Shown: positions 17,173 to 27,079, counted from the first letter of the stretch. The stretch is 64,000 nucleotides of DNA from Corynebacterium suedekumii (GCF_030252185.1 NZ_CP126970.1:2480001-2544000), one strand, 5' to 3'. Notes: generated by a model not told the origin, from the sequence alone. Translations and numbers: made by a program.

Positions 17173-18771
17173 TCAGTTCACCCAGGCGTGGACCTTGGCG
17201 AAGATCTCCGGGTACCGCTGCTCCACCCGACGGGTGGCCAGGACCACCGCGCCGGCGTAGAGGGCGGCCGGGACAGCCAGTGCCAGGATGACACCGAGGA
17301 CGAGAACCCATGTCACCCCGGACTGGTAGCCGAAGAGCATCGCGGCGATGCCGGGGACGGAGGGGATCCAGCCCAGCAGCAGCATGGCGAACGCGGAGAT
17401 GAACGCCGGTCCGGAGTACCCGGACTTGTCCGCCCAGGGGTTGGTCCCCGGGCGGGAGGTCGCATAGGCGTTGTAGGTGCTCAACAGGAGGGCGAAGGCG
17501 GCGCCGGTGGCGAACATGCCTACCGCGGCCGCGACGACGAGCACGGTGATGCCCCGGTCGGAGGCGAAGAGGAAGGAGACCGCCGAGATCACCACCAGGG
17601 CGATGGCCATGGGGGTGAGGTAGGCGGCGTGGCGGGCGAGGAGGACGGTCCGGGCGGGCACACCGGTGCTCATGTGGACCCAGTTCGCGGGGCCGTCGTA
17701 GCCGAAGTCGTTGGAGGCGATGGTGCCGCCGAGCAGGGCGGTGAAGAAGATGCCGAGGTAGATCATGGTTGAGTCGACAAGCACTCCCTGGACGATGAAG
17801 AACAGGGCCATGATCGGGTAGGTGACGATGGTGGCGAGCATGCGCGAGTCCCGGCGCAGGTAGCGGATGACCCGCGAGTAGATGAATCCGCCCGCGGTGG
17901 GGCGCATCCCGGGCAGCAGGAGCGGGATCTCACCACTGCCCCGTCGGCGTTGATTCGTCTCGGCCGTCTGTCCCCCGAGGGCGTCGAGCGGGGCGTCGAG
18001 TTGCCGGTCGATGAGCCTGCCCCAGCACCAGAACCCGACGATGACCGTGGCAACGGCGATGAGCGTCTGGATGACCGCGCTGCCCCAGGCATCGCCGACT
18101 GCGGAGATCACTGCTCCTGGGGCGGCGGCGAACGGGGTCCAGGCCAGCACTGCGCCGACGGTGTCGAGCGGGATCAGGTCGAATCCGGTGCCGGAGAGGA
18201 AGCTGAAGCCGAAGATGAACACGATGACCATGACGGAGCCGATGAGGTTCGCGGACTCCTTCTTCGCCCGTCCTCCCCCACCGCCGACGGTCATGGCCAG
18301 CTCCGCGAGAAGCAGGGTCGTGGCGGCGGCCACGATGATCGCCAGCACCCAGGCCACCGACCACCCCAGGCCGGCCCGGCCGAACAGCAGCACGGCGCCG
18401 ACGCCGGCGGTGACGAGGGAACACAGGACCACCAGGATCCCGCGCCTGGTCAGCAGCGACGCCCAGGCCATGGCGGGGATCAGGTCCCGGCCGGTGACGG
18501 GCAGGACGGAGAAGGCGGCGGGTCGTAGGGCATTCTCTCCGGAGGGGATGATCAGGGTTGCGCCGAGGAACGCGAGCGTGCCGATGCCCGCCATGCCCGC
18601 CAGCACCGACCAGTGGCTCTGGTCGACGCCGTTAAACGCGGCGATGCTGAGGAACAGGAGGCCGCCGAAGGCGTAGAGGTACATGAGCAGGGTGACCATC
18701 AGCGCCGCCGGGTTGTCCTCCACCAGTCGGGCCCGCAGGGTGGTGTGCAGCCGGATGAGCAGGCGGGTCAT
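17173..18771 (-). CDS. ABC-2 type transporter permease
   Basis: 532 residues with about twelve hydrophobic segments and no ATPase motifs, the layout of a large ABC-2 permease. A soluble loop around residues 240-290 carries an R-R-R-G cluster. Its start overlaps the stop of the upstream ATP-binding gene by 4 nt (ATGA), so the two are translationally coupled partners of one exporter. The substrate is unknown. Confidence 0.85.
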   Translation of the reverse strand: MTRLLIRLHTTLRARLVEDNPAALMVTLLMYLYAFGGLLFLSIAAFNGVDQSHWSVLAGMAGIGTLAFLGATLIIPSGENALRPAAFSVLPVTGRDLIPAMAWASLLTRRGILVVLCSLVTAGVGAVLLFGRAGLGWSVAWVLAIIVAAATTLLLAELAMTVGGGGGRAKKESANLIGSVMVIVFIFGFSFLSGTGFDLIPLDTVGAVLAWTPFAAAPGAVISAVGDAWGSAVIQTLIAVATVIVGFWCWGRLIDRQLDAPLDALGGQTAETNQRRRGSGEIPLLLPGMRPTAGGFIYSRVIRYLRRDSRMLATIVTYPIMALFFIVQGVLVDSTMIYLGIFFTALLGGTIASNDFGYDGPANWVHMSTGVPARTVLLARHAAYLTPMAIALVVISAVSFLFASDRGITVLVVAAAVGMFATGAAFALLLSTYNAYATSRPGTNPWADKSGYSGPAFISAFAMLLLGWIPSVPGIAAMLFGYQSGVTWVLVLGVILALAVPAALYAGAVVLATRRVEQRYPEIFAKVHAWVN

Positions 18772-19622
18772 GCGCGCCCCTCCCCCAGGTTGTTCTGGTC
18801 GACGCGGTCGCCGCCGCGGAGCCAGCCGAGCGAGCCCTCCTGCAGCTGGCCACCGCCGACGAAGCCGATGAACGTGTCCACCAGGCTGCGTCCCTGGCGG
18901 ACCTCGTCGACGTGGCCGGCGGTGAGGACTCGGCCGTCATTGATGATGGCCACGTGGTCGCACAGGCCCTCCACCAGTTCCATGACGTGGGAGGAGAGGA
19001 CGACGGTGCCGCCGCGGCGGGCGTAGTCGCGGAGGATCTGCTGGATGAGACGCCCGGAGACGGGGTCGACGGCCTCGAGGGGTTCGTCGAGGATGAGGAC
19101 GTCCGGGTCGTGGAGCAGGGCGCCGGCGAGCAGGATCTTCTTGGTCATGCCGGCGGAGTAGTCGACGATGCGTTTGTCGCCTGCGGTGGTGAGGCCGAGG
19201 GCGTCGAGAAGCTCGGTGGAACGATCCTGCACCACGGCGGGGTCCATGCGGCGCAGGCCGCCGAGGTAGGAGAGGTACTCCGGGCCGGAGAGGCGGTCGA
19301 AGACGGGGATGCCGTCGACGAGCAGGCCCATGGACTGCTTCGCCGGCTGCGGGTCGGCCCACACGTCGTGCCCGGCGATCCAGGCGCGGCCGGCGTCGGG
19401 GCGGGCGAGCCCGGTGGCCAGGGTGATCATCGTCGTCTTGCCGGCGCCGTTGGGGCCGACGATGCCGTAGAGGGCGCCGCGGGGGATGTCGAGGCTCAGC
19501 CGGTCGACCGCCGTCTGGTCGCCGAACATCTTGGTCAGGTCACGCACGGCCAGGGCCGGCTCGGTGGGATCCGGCGACAGGGGCGGCAGGTGGGGCTGTG
19601 GAGACTGCTCGGGATGATCCAT
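18768..19622 (-). CDS. ABC transporter ATP-binding protein
   Basis: 284 residues with Walker A G-P-N-G-A-G-K-T-T, Walker B L-I-L-D-E-P and the H-loop S-S-H. The signature motif reads Y-S-A-G-M instead of L-S-G-G-Q. It forms the energy-coupling half of the exporter with the permease encoded immediately downstream. The first 25 residues are Pro-rich and probably unstructured. Confidence 0.9.
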   Translation of the reverse strand: MDHPEQSPQPHLPPLSPDPTEPALAVRDLTKMFGDQTAVDRLSLDIPRGALYGIVGPNGAGKTTMITLATGLARPDAGRAWIAGHDVWADPQPAKQSMGLLVDGIPVFDRLSGPEYLSYLGGLRRMDPAVVQDRSTELLDALGLTTAGDKRIVDYSAGMTKKILLAGALLHDPDVLILDEPLEAVDPVSGRLIQQILRDYARRGGTVVLSSHVMELVEGLCDHVAIINDGRVLTAGHVDEVRQGRSLVDTFIGFVGGGQLQEGSLGWLRGGDRVDQNNLGEGRA

Positions 19623-19643
19623 GCCCCGAGCCTATCGGCGCAG

Positions 19644-20762
19644 TTACGCGCCCGCAGTCTCTCCGGTAGTCTCCTCGGCGGCGAGCTGACCGCAGGCCGC
19701 AGCGATCTCCTGGCCCTTGGTGTCACGCACCGTGCAGGTCACGCCCTGGGCGATGACGCGGCGGACGAACTCGTCCTGGCGTTCCTTCGGGGAGGCGTCC
19801 CACTTCGAGCCCGGGGTCGGGTTGAGGGGGATGAGGTTGACGTGGACCTTGGGGCCGAGGGCCTTGTGCAGCTTCTTTCCCAGCAGGTCGGCGCGCCAGC
19901 CCTGGTCGTTGATGTCGCGGATGAGGGCGTACTCGATGGACACGCGGCGGCCGGACCTGTCGGCGTAGTAGCGGGCGGCGTCGAGGACCTCCTCGACGGA
20001 GAAGCGGTTGTTGATGGGCACGAGGGTGTCGCGGAGCTCATCGTCCGGGGTGTGCAGCGACACAGCGAGGGTGACGGACATGTCCTCGTCCGCCAGCTTC
20101 CGGATCGCCGGTGCGAGCCCCACGGTGGAGACGGTGACGTTGCGCTGGGAGATGCCGAAGCCCTCCGGCGCGGGCGAGGTGATCTGCCGGACGGCGGAGA
20201 CGACACGCTTGTAGTTGGCCAGCGGCTCGCCCATGCCCATGAACACGATGTTGGACAGGCGACCGCCCTCGGCCTCCATGGCGCCGGCGGCGGCCCGGAC
20301 CTGGTCGACGATCTCGCCGGTGGACAGGTTGCGGTCGAGCCCACCCTGGCCGGTGGCGCAGAACGGGCACGCCATGCCGCATCCGGCCTGGGAGGAGATG
20401 CACAGCGTCGCCCTACCCGGGTAGCGCATGAGCACGGACTCGAGCAGGGTGCCGTCGTTGAGACGCCACAGGGACTTCGTGGTGTCCCCCTCGTCCGTCT
20501 CGATCACGCGCACCGGCGTGAGCAGCGTGGGGAACAGCTTCTTTGCGACGTCCGCGCGTGCCTGCGCCGGCAGATCCGTCATGGTGGACGGGTCCGCCTC
20601 AAAACGCCCGTAGTAGTGGCGGGCGATCTGGTCGGCGCGGAACTTCGGCAGGCCGAGCTCCTTGAGCTCGTCGATACGCTGCTCACGGGTCAGGTCGGCG
20701 AAGTGGGTCGGCGGCATGCCCCGCTTCGGGGCGGAGAACTGGAGGGCAATCGGTTCAGCCAT
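19644..20762 (-). CDS. rlmN: 23S rRNA (adenine2503-C2)-methyltransferase, radical SAM
   Basis: 372 residues. The radical SAM cluster motif is C-G-M-A-C-P-F-C (CxxxCxxC), followed by G-M-G-E-P-L-A-N-Y and the C-terminal region with C-T-V-R and an acid/Ala-rich tail. It methylates A2503 of 23S rRNA (and possibly tRNA A37), affecting translation fidelity. Monocistronic in appearance; the neighbouring exporter gene begins 21 nt downstream. Confidence 0.95.
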   Translation of the reverse strand: MAEPIALQFSAPKRGMPPTHFADLTREQRIDELKELGLPKFRADQIARHYYGRFEADPSTMTDLPAQARADVAKKLFPTLLTPVRVIETDEGDTTKSLWRLNDGTLLESVLMRYPGRATLCISSQAGCGMACPFCATGQGGLDRNLSTGEIVDQVRAAAGAMEAEGGRLSNIVFMGMGEPLANYKRVVSAVRQITSPAPEGFGISQRNVTVSTVGLAPAIRKLADEDMSVTLAVSLHTPDDELRDTLVPINNRFSVEEVLDAARYYADRSGRRVSIEYALIRDINDQGWRADLLGKKLHKALGPKVHVNLIPLNPTPGSKWDASPKERQDEFVRRVIAQGVTCTVRDTKGQEIAAACGQLAAEETTGETAGA

Positions 20763-20865
20763 AATGCCTTCATCCTTGCATGTGCCGGTGCCCGTTACCG
20801 AATTGTTGGCACGTCACCGGTGTGGGCTGGTGGCAAAAGTCACCGTGCCAGCGTTGAATGACTGT

Positions 20866-21306
20866 ATGACTTCACGCACCCCAGAGTACGGCGAGCAGCC
20901 GGCGGAACGCCACGACCCGGTCGACCCCGCCTACGACACCACCCACGACCGCTCCGCTGATGCCCCGGCCGTCCGCAATGAACCGATGCCGCAGCACCTG
21001 GACGAGCACCGCGACGTCCACGTCGAGGATGACGAGGTGGTCACCGAGACCAAGGTGAAGAGCTCGGTCGCCGGCAGCACCTGGGCGGCGCTGATCATCG
21101 GCGCCCTCCTGCTCATCCTGCTGCTCATCTTCATCCTGCAGAACCAGCAGTCCGTCGAACTCAACCTCTTCGCCTGGTCCTTCGCCTTCCCGGCGGGTAT
21201 CGGCTACCTGTTCTCCGCGATCACCGGCGCGCTCATCATGGCGCTCGTCGGTGGCGTGCGCATGCTGGAGCTGCGTCGCCAGGTGCGCAGGCAGCGTCGT
21301 CGCTGA
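20866..21306 (+). CDS. LapA-domain membrane protein
   Basis: 146 residues from ATG 20866. The first 65 residues are hydrophilic and acidic. The remainder matches the LapA/DUF1049 pattern: helix A-L-I-I-G-A-L-L-L-I-L-L-L-I-F-I-L, the Q-N-Q-Q-S-V motif, a second helix, and a basic end L-R-R-Q-V-R-R-Q-R-R-R. The start has no clear ribosome site, so the mRNA may be leaderless. Related proteins in E. coli help lipopolysaccharide assembly, which is not applicable here; function unknown. Confidence 0.8.
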   Translation: MTSRTPEYGEQPAERHDPVDPAYDTTHDRSADAPAVRNEPMPQHLDEHRDVHVEDDEVVTETKVKSSVAGSTWAALIIGALLLILLLIFILQNQQSVELNLFAWSFAFPAGIGYLFSAITGALIMALVGGVRMLELRRQVRRQRRR

Positions 21307-21323
21307 GCCCGGGCACAACAGAA

Positions 21324-21360
21324 GGGGACCCCGCCACGGTGACACAGTGGCGGGGTCCCC
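21324..21360. terminator. Bidirectional hairpin between the LapA-like gene and cdsA
   Basis: Perfect 14-bp arms GGGGACCCCGCCAC / GTGGCGGGGTCCCC around a 9-nt loop, between two convergent genes, so it can serve both. Confidence 0.85.
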
Positions 21361-21373
21361 GTCGTCGTTCCGG

Positions 21374-22285
21374 TCAGCTGCCCAGTAGTCCGAGGACGAG
21401 CCAGGTGACCATGGCGGACGGGAGCATCCCGTCGAGCCGGTCCATGAGACCGCCGTGCCCGGGCAGCAGCATGGACATGTCCTTGATGCCCAGCTCGCGC
21501 TTGAACTGGGACTCCACCAGATCACCGAGCGTGGCGCAGACGACGAGGCCGATGCCGAGGATCGCGCCCGCCCACCACTGGTACCCCAGCAGCAGGGACA
21601 CCGTCAGCGCTCCGGTGATCGTGCCGAAGATGATGGAGCCGGCGAAACCCTCCCAGGACTTCTTCGGGCTCACGGCCGGGGCCATGGGGTGGGAACCGAA
21701 CATGACACCGGCGATGTAGCCGCCGGTGTCGGAGGCGACGACGCAGAGCATGAACGTGACGATGTACGCCCCCGACGGCACCCCGTCCGAGGAGATCGTC
21801 GACAGCATCGCCGCGAAGGAGGCGAACATCGGGATCCACGTGAGCACGAACAGCGACACCGCCGTGTCCCGCAGATAGTGCTGCGGCGGCGTGGTGCGGC
21901 CGTGGTAGAACAGCCGGCCGAACATCATCACCAGCACCGCGGTGACGTAGGCAGCGATCAGTCCCCTGGCCTCGAACGGCCAGGACAACCACACCATCGC
22001 CTGCCCGAGGATCATCATCGGGGCCCGCGGGATGTGGTACGAGTGCTCACGCAGCCGGGAGATCACCTCCCACGTCGCCACCGCCACCGCGGCGGCGACG
22101 AGCGGGTACCAGCCGATCGGACCGGCCCACACCGCCAGCAGCACCAGAGCACCGAGGACGACCCCCACCCCGATGGCCGCCGGGAGGTTGCGCCCCGCCG
22201 AGTTCTTCGGCCGGGGCAGATGTTCGGTCGGCATGAGCCGCCGATGGGGTGACTCGGAAGCCCCGGGGGTGGGTTGTGCACTCAC
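21374..22285 (-). CDS. cdsA: Phosphatidate cytidylyltransferase (CDP-diacylglycerol synthase)
   Basis: 303 residues, start GTG with GGAGG upstream. About eight membrane helices and the family signature S-P-K-K-S-W-E-G-F-A-G-S near residue 205. The Pro-rich N-terminal 30 residues are cytosolic. It makes CDP-diacylglycerol for all phospholipids, including phosphatidylinositol, the base of the corynebacterial lipoglycans. It follows frr and pyrH, the usual actinobacterial order. Confidence 0.95.
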   Translation of the reverse strand: MSAQPTPGASESPHRRLMPTEHLPRPKNSAGRNLPAAIGVGVVLGALVLLAVWAGPIGWYPLVAAAVAVATWEVISRLREHSYHIPRAPMMILGQAMVWLSWPFEARGLIAAYVTAVLVMMFGRLFYHGRTTPPQHYLRDTAVSLFVLTWIPMFASFAAMLSTISSDGVPSGAYIVTFMLCVVASDTGGYIAGVMFGSHPMAPAVSPKKSWEGFAGSIIFGTITGALTVSLLLGYQWWAGAILGIGLVVCATLGDLVESQFKRELGIKDMSMLLPGHGGLMDRLDGMLPSAMVTWLVLGLLGS

Positions 22286-22339
22286 CTGGAGCCTCCTGCG
22301 GTGGTGGGGTACAAGGGATCGTCGACAAGCATGCGGAGG

Positions 22340-22897
22340 TTAGACCTCCATCAGCTCCGCTTCCTTCTTCGCCACGACCTCATCGATCTGCCCCACATAG
22401 GCCTGGGTGACCTTGTCCAGCTCCTTCTCCGCCGCCTGCACCTCGTCCTCGCCGGCGTCGCCGTCCTTCTGCAGCTTCTTCAGCTGCTCCATGCCCTTGC
22501 GGCGGATGTTGCGGACCGCGATCTTGCCGTCCTCACCCTTGGACTTGGCCACCTTCACCAGATCCCGACGACGCTCCTCCGTCAGCTGCGGGATGGTCAC
22601 GCGCAGAACCTGGCCGTCGTTGGTCGGGTTGACGCCGAGATCGGAGTTGCGGATCGCGTTCTCGATCTCGTTCATCACGTTCATCTCGTACGGCTTGATC
22701 AGCAGCATGCGCGGCTCCGGCACCGAAATGGTGGCCATCTGGGTGATCGGGGTGGGCACGCCGTAGTACTCGGCGATGACCCCGTTGAACATCGCCGGGT
22801 TGGCGCGGCCTGTACGGATCGTCGTCAGGTCCTCACGGGTGTGCTCGACGGAGTTGGACATGCGTTCCTCGGACTCGAGGAGGATCTCATCGATCAT
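22340..22897 (-). CDS. frr: Ribosome recycling factor
   Basis: 185 residues, the exact normal length, with the typical [17 protein letters not shown] and R-R-D-L-V-K blocks of the three-helix and beta/alpha domains. With EF-G it releases ribosomes from mRNA after termination. It is 69 nt after pyrH on the same strand. Confidence 0.97.
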   Translation of the reverse strand: MIDEILLESEERMSNSVEHTREDLTTIRTGRANPAMFNGVIAEYYGVPTPITQMATISVPEPRMLLIKPYEMNVMNEIENAIRNSDLGVNPTNDGQVLRVTIPQLTEERRRDLVKVAKSKGEDGKIAVRNIRRKGMEQLKKLQKDGDAGEDEVQAAEKELDKVTQAYVGQIDEVVAKKEAELMEV

Positions 22898-22966
22898 GGG
22901 GAGGATTCCTTTTCAAAGTTGTCAGTTCAACGGGACAATCCTGCCCCAATTTACCAGGTGATCGGG

Positions 22967-23695
22967 TCAGGACCGGACCAGCGTGCCGATCTGCTCGCCC
23001 GCCACCGCACGGGCGATGTTGCCCTCGGTGAGCAGATTGAACACCAGGATGGGCATGTTGTTGTCCATGCACAGCGAGAAGGCCGTCGCATCCGCGACCT
23101 TGAGACCCTTCTCGATGACCTCACGCGGCGTGATCTCGTGGAACAGCTCCGCATCCGGATTCGTGCGCGGATCATCCGAGTACACCCCGTCCACGCCCTT
23201 GGCCAGGAACAGCACATCGCAACCGATCTCCAGGGCCCGCTGCGCGGCCGTGGTGTCGGTGGAGAAGTACGGCATACCCATACCGGCACCGAAGATGACC
23301 ACGCGCCCCTTCTCCAGGTGGCGCACCGCGCGCAGCGGCAGGTAGGGCTCCGCGACCTGGGCCATGTTGATGGCGGTCTGCACCCGGCAGTCCACCCCCT
23401 CCTGCTGGAGGAAGTCCTGCAACGCCAGACAGTTCATCACCGTGCCCAGCATGCCCATGTAGTCCGAGCGTGCCCGGTCCATGCCACGCTGCTGCAGCTG
23501 TGCCCCGCGGAAGAAGTTGCCGCCACCGATGACCACGGCGATCTCCGCACCGGTGCGGGCGACCTCCGCGATCTGGCGGGCGACGTTCTCCACGACATCA
23601 GGGTCAATGCCCACATTCCCGCCGCCGAACATCTCACCCCCCAGCTTCAGCATCACTCGTTTGTAGCTGGAACGGGGGCTGTCAGCGGTGGTCAC
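22967..23695 (-). CDS. pyrH: UMP kinase
   Basis: 242 residues from the GTG at 23695, which has AAGGAG 8 nt upstream; the ATG at 23737 is less likely because it lacks a site and adds a tail not seen in the family. Amino acid kinase fold with [16 protein letters not shown] and the D-G-V-Y-S-D-D-P block. It phosphorylates UMP to UDP and is hexameric and regulated by UTP/GTP in relatives. Confidence 0.96.
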   Translation of the reverse strand: MTTADSPRSSYKRVMLKLGGEMFGGGNVGIDPDVVENVARQIAEVARTGAEIAVVIGGGNFFRGAQLQQRGMDRARSDYMGMLGTVMNCLALQDFLQQEGVDCRVQTAINMAQVAEPYLPLRAVRHLEKGRVVIFGAGMGMPYFSTDTTAAQRALEIGCDVLFLAKGVDGVYSDDPRTNPDAELFHEITPREVIEKGLKVADATAFSLCMDNNMPILVFNLLTEGNIARAVAGEQIGTLVRS

Positions 23696-23790
23696 CGTGA
23701 GGTCTCCTTGTGGGTCGGTGAGACGGATCGAATTCATCCTACAGTCTCCCCGCTCCCCGACCGGTGAACGTCTCCGGTAGCGTCGGCCGC

Positions 23791-24108
23791 ATGACCCAGC
23801 AGATCTCCATGTGGGAGGGCTACGAGTCCCTCATCCGCTCCGGCGTAAAGAAGCAGACCGTCCGCTACCGGGACCCCTTCGACGTCGGCGACGCGGTCAT
23901 CGTCTTCGAACGCGACAGTGGCGCGGTGACCGAGATCCCCGCCCGGGTGACCGGGGTCCGCACCGTCCGCCGCGACGAACTGACCGAGGACGACGCCCTG
24001 GCCGACGGGTTCGAGTCCCTGGCCGACCTGCACAAGGCCCTGGACACCCACTACCCCGGGCTGGCGGCCGATGTCGAGGTCGACGTGGTGACGTTCTCCG
24101 CGGTGTAG
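23791..24108 (+). CDS. ASCH-domain protein, possibly N4-acetylcytidine amidohydrolase-like
   Basis: 105 residues from ATG 23791. Size and layout match the E. coli YqfB type: F/[18 protein letters not shown], a G-D turn, then Y-P-G and a final beta strand. K20 and T23 align with YqfB Lys21 and Thr24; the catalytic Glu74 would fall near Asp72 here. YqfB hydrolyses N4-acetylcytidine. Assignment to that activity is inference; the ASCH fold (RNA/nucleoside binding) is more certain. Confidence 0.7.
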   Translation: MTQQISMWEGYESLIRSGVKKQTVRYRDPFDVGDAVIVFERDSGAVTEIPARVTGVRTVRRDELTEDDALADGFESLADLHKALDTHYPGLAADVEVDVVTFSAV

Positions 24109-24110
24109 CA

Positions 24111-24227
24111 GGCCATCTCGTAATTACGACGCACCCGACCGCCGGCGTCGGACCGTTTCCCCAGGTCGCGTCACCAAGATGGCCGACGTTGCGCTCGTAA
24201 TTACGACACACACTTTTACGACGCACC
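24111..24227. repeat. Palindromic intergenic repeat with CTCGTAATTACGAC units
   Basis: CTCGTAATTACGACGCAC at 24117-24134, CTCGTAATTACGACACAC at 24194-24211 and a partial TTTTACGACGCAC at 24214-24226. GGCCATCT (24111-24118) and AGATGGCC (24178-24185) bracket the first part as an inverted repeat. AT-rich core within a GC-rich space between two convergent genes. Confidence 0.75.
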
Positions 24228-24280
24228 CCGAGCGCGCCACCCGCCACCGTGCCACCCTGCCACCCTGCCCCGGACAGACG

Positions 24281-24319
24281 ACGACACCGCGCCCTCCCGT
24301 GGGGAAGGCGCGGCGTCGA
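24281..24319 (-). terminator. Probable hairpin terminator of tsf
   Basis: Imperfect long stem (GACACCGCGCCCTCCC against GGGGAAGGCGCGGCGTC) just past the tsf stop. No T tract follows, so confidence is limited. Confidence 0.5.
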
Positions 24320-24339
24320 CAAGCGCGGGGCGGAGGCGG

Positions 24340-25167
24340 TTAGGCCTGGCCGACCTCGAAGCGCTTGAAAGCGGTCAGGGTGACGCCGGCGTCATCCATG
24401 AGCTGCTTGACGTTCTTCTTGGAGTCGGCGACAGAAGCCTGCTCCAGGAGGACGACGTCCTTGTAGAAACCGTTCAGACGACCCTCGACGATCTTCGGGA
24501 TGGCCTGCTCCGGCTTGCCCTCCTCGCGGGTGATCTGCTCGGCGATGGAACGCTCCTTGTCCACGACCTCGGCCGGGACGTCCTCGCGGGTGAGGTAGCC
24601 GGCCTTGAGGGCGGCGACCTGCATGGCGGCGGCCTTGGCGGCGGCCTCGGCCTCGGCACCCTCACCGGTGTAGGCGACGAGCACGCCGACGGACGGCGGC
24701 AGGTCAGCGGAACGGTGGTGGAGGTAGACGGCGACCTTGTCACCCTCGACGGTGGCGGCGCGACGCAGCTCGAGCTTCTCGCCGATCTTGGCGGAGAGCT
24801 CCTGCAGGACGTCGACGGCGGACTTGCCGTTGACGTCGGCGGCGGCGAGCTCCTCGGCGGAGTTGGCCTTGGCCTTGGCGGCACCCTCGGCGATCTGGGC
24901 GGCGACGTCCTTGAACTCGGCGTTCTTGGCCACGAAGTCGGTCTCGGAGTTGATCTCGACCATGGTGTTGCCGGAGACGGCGATGAGGCCCTCGGTGGCG
25001 TTGCGCTCGGCGCGCTTGCCCACGTCCTTGGCACCCTTGATGCGCAGGAGCTCAACGGCCTTGTCGAAGTCGCCGCCGGTCTCTTCCAGGGCCTTCTTGC
25101 AGTCCATCATGCCGGAGCCGGTGACTTCGCGGAGCTTCTTGACGTCTGCTGCAGTGTAGTTCGCCAT
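24340..25167 (-). CDS. tsf: Elongation factor Ts
   Basis: 275 residues with the N-terminal UBA-like domain ([19 protein letters not shown]) and the T-D-F-V-A-K-N core motif. It recycles EF-Tu by nucleotide exchange. It follows rpsB in the usual rpsB-tsf order, though a terminator lies in the 134-nt gap, so tsf may partly depend on read-through. Confidence 0.97.
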   Translation of the reverse strand: MANYTAADVKKLREVTGSGMMDCKKALEETGGDFDKAVELLRIKGAKDVGKRAERNATEGLIAVSGNTMVEINSETDFVAKNAEFKDVAAQIAEGAAKAKANSAEELAAADVNGKSAVDVLQELSAKIGEKLELRRAATVEGDKVAVYLHHRSADLPPSVGVLVAYTGEGAEAEAAAKAAAMQVAALKAGYLTREDVPAEVVDKERSIAEQITREEGKPEQAIPKIVEGRLNGFYKDVVLLEQASVADSKKNVKQLMDDAGVTLTAFKRFEVGQA

Positions 25168-25226
25168 AGTTCGGGCGATCCTCCTCTAGTAGGAAAAGTA
25201 TTCGTTCAACGAGAGTACTCGATGGG

Positions 25227-25262
25227 AAAGGCCCCCGCCGCGTGTGCACGACGGCGGGGGCC
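25227..25262 (-). terminator. Terminator between rpsB and tsf
   Basis: On the minus strand, stem GGCCCCCGCCG / CGGCGGGGGCC around an 11-nt loop, followed by TTT. It may attenuate transcription into tsf. Confidence 0.75.
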
Positions 25263-25301
25263 GGTGAAGCCGGGAGAAGTGTGGGCGAAGCCTACTTCAG
25301 C

Positions 25302-26237
25302 CTACTTCTCGGTGGCCTCGGACTCAGTGGCCTCAGCGGTGGCCTCGGCCTGAGCGGAAGCCTCGGTGGCCTCAGCAGCCTCGGCGGCCGGAGCCGGGGT
25401 GGACTCGGTGACCTGGGCCGGGGACTCGGTCTCGGCGGTCTCGGCGGACTGAGCCTGGGCAGCCTCAGCGGCAGCCTTCTCGGCGTCGGCGGTGGCCTTC
25501 TCCTCGGTGTCGCCGGCGGCGTCCTTGGCGGCGGCGAGCTGACGCTCCTCGCGGGCCTTCTTGCCCTCTTCCACGGCGGTGGAGATGACCCGGGACAGCA
25601 GGGCGGTGGAGCGGATGGCGTCATCGTTGCCCGGCACCGGCCAGTCGACGACGTCCGGGTCACAGTTGGTGTCCAGGATGGCGACGACCGGGATGTTGAG
25701 CTTGTGAGCCTCGTTGATCGCGATGTGCTCCTTGTTGGTGTCGATCACCCAGAGAGCGGACGGAATCCGGGACATGTCGGCGATGCCGCCGAGGACGCGC
25801 TCGAGCTTTGTGCGCTCGCGGGTCAGCATGAGGATTTCCTTCTTGGTGCGGCCCTCGTAGCCGTCCTCAGCCGCGTCCATGGCCTGCAGTTCCTTCATGC
25901 GGTGCAGGCGCTTGGAGACGGTCTGGAAGTTGGTGAGCATGCCACCGAGCCAGCGGTGGTTGACGTACGGCATGCCGACGCGGGTGGCCTCGGTGGCGAC
26001 GGCCTCCTGGGCCTGCTTCTTGGTGCCGACGAACAGGATGTTGCCGCCGTGGGCGACGGTCTCCTTGACGAACTCGAACGCTGCGTCGATGTAGGTCAGG
26101 GTCTGCTGCAGGTCAATGATGTAGATGCCGTTGCGATCGGTAAAGATGAAACGACGCATCTTCGGGTTCCAGCGACGGGTCTGGTGGCCGAAGTGGACAC
26201 CGGCGTCGAGGAGTTCGCGCATGGTTACGACTGCCAT
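25302..26237 (-). CDS. rpsB: Small ribosomal subunit protein S2
   Basis: 311 residues from ATG 26237 ([20 protein letters not shown]). The S2 core ends near residue 225; beyond it lies a tail of about 85 residues made almost only of Ala, Glu, Thr, Ser and Asp. Such tails occur in actinobacterial S2 but this is long. A consensus-like promoter and about 190 nt of leader precede the gene, a place where S2 autoregulation is known in E. coli. Confidence 0.96.
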   Translation of the reverse strand: MAVVTMRELLDAGVHFGHQTRRWNPKMRRFIFTDRNGIYIIDLQQTLTYIDAAFEFVKETVAHGGNILFVGTKKQAQEAVATEATRVGMPYVNHRWLGGMLTNFQTVSKRLHRMKELQAMDAAEDGYEGRTKKEILMLTRERTKLERVLGGIADMSRIPSALWVIDTNKEHIAINEAHKLNIPVVAILDTNCDPDVVDWPVPGNDDAIRSTALLSRVISTAVEEGKKAREERQLAAAKDAAGDTEEKATADAEKAAAEAAQAQSAETAETESPAQVTESTPAPAAEAAEATEASAQAEATAEATESEATEK

Positions 26238-26436
26238 GTCACGCTCACTTTCTGTAAGAGTTTCGGTTTTCCTGTGCTTGATGTGCAGGTTTTTGTCCTG
26301 CACCCTAGCGACGGGCCCGCGCCGACACCCGGACGTATCCGGGACCAGGTCGGCGTTGGTGTCTCCTGGCATGAGCTGCCGGGATCCCCGCCGCGCGTAG
26401 TCAGCGCGTCCTGGACAGGACACACTGCTGTCGCCC

Positions 26437-26465
26437 AGCATAGACCCCGTATTACCGACTGCCAA
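26437..26465 (-). promoter_or_regulatory. rpsB promoter
   Basis: On the minus strand TTGGCA, 17-bp spacer, TATGCT, a good SigA promoter. Start near 26430 gives a leader of about 190 nt. The 344-bp space 26238-26581 holds this leader and the upstream region of the LytM-like gene, and no further gene. Confidence 0.7.
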
Positions 26466-26581
26466 AATGACACGGAGAGTTCTCCACAGGCGTCATCCCA
26501 GGCACCTCATCCGTCCCACCATCCACAGCTTCCCGCTTGTCGACGCCCCTCCTCCCCCACCTCCGCACTAACGTGCGGCGT

Positions 26582-27079
26582 ATGAGACGAGGGCTGTTCG
26601 GGTTGGTCACGTTGGCGGTGTGCCTGGTGGCGGGCGCGGCGCCCGCCGACGCCTACGTCGACCCCACCACCGGCGATCCCACCGCCACCGGAGTGATCCG
26701 GGCCTTCGACAACCCGGAGCGCAACTGGCTGCCCGGTCACCGCGGCGTCGACCTGCGCCTGCCGGTCGGCGCGGAGGTGCTGGCCGCAGGCGACGGAGTG
26801 GTCGCTTTCGTCGGCGTCGTCGCGGGTACACCGACGCTGTCCATTGACCACCCCGAGGGGATCCGCACCACCTACCAGCCGGTCCACGCCCGGGTGGCCG
26901 TGGGTGATGAGGTCCGCGAAGGCCAGGTCGTGGCCACCCTCGGCCATCCCACCGACCAGTGGCCGGGACTGCAGTGGGGTGCGCGCACCGGGCGCGACGA
27001 GTACATCAATCCCCTCGCACTGCTCGATGCCCCGACAATCCGGTTGAAACCGCTCAGGCCCTCGGATGCGCCTGCTTGA
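26582..27079 (+). CDS. Secreted LytM/M23-like protein lacking catalytic His
   Basis: 165 residues from ATG 26582, where a signal peptide begins (M-R-R-G-L-F-G-L-V, ending A-D-A before Y-V-D-P). The M23 fold is recognisable: H-R-G-V-D (HxxxD), A-A-G-D-G-V-V-A-F, V-A-V-G-D-E-V-R-E-G-Q-V. At the usual H-x-H site the sequence is G-L-Q-W-G, so both His are missing. Zinc-dependent peptidoglycan cleavage is therefore doubtful; it may act as a regulator of other hydrolases, like EnvC-type proteins. Its last 26 nt overlap the tail of xerC. Confidence 0.8.
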   Translation: MRRGLFGLVTLAVCLVAGAAPADAYVDPTTGDPTATGVIRAFDNPERNWLPGHRGVDLRLPVGAEVLAAGDGVVAFVGVVAGTPTLSIDHPEGIRTTYQPVHARVAVGDEVREGQVVATLGHPTDQWPGLQWGARTGRDEYINPLALLDAPTIRLKPLRPSDAPA

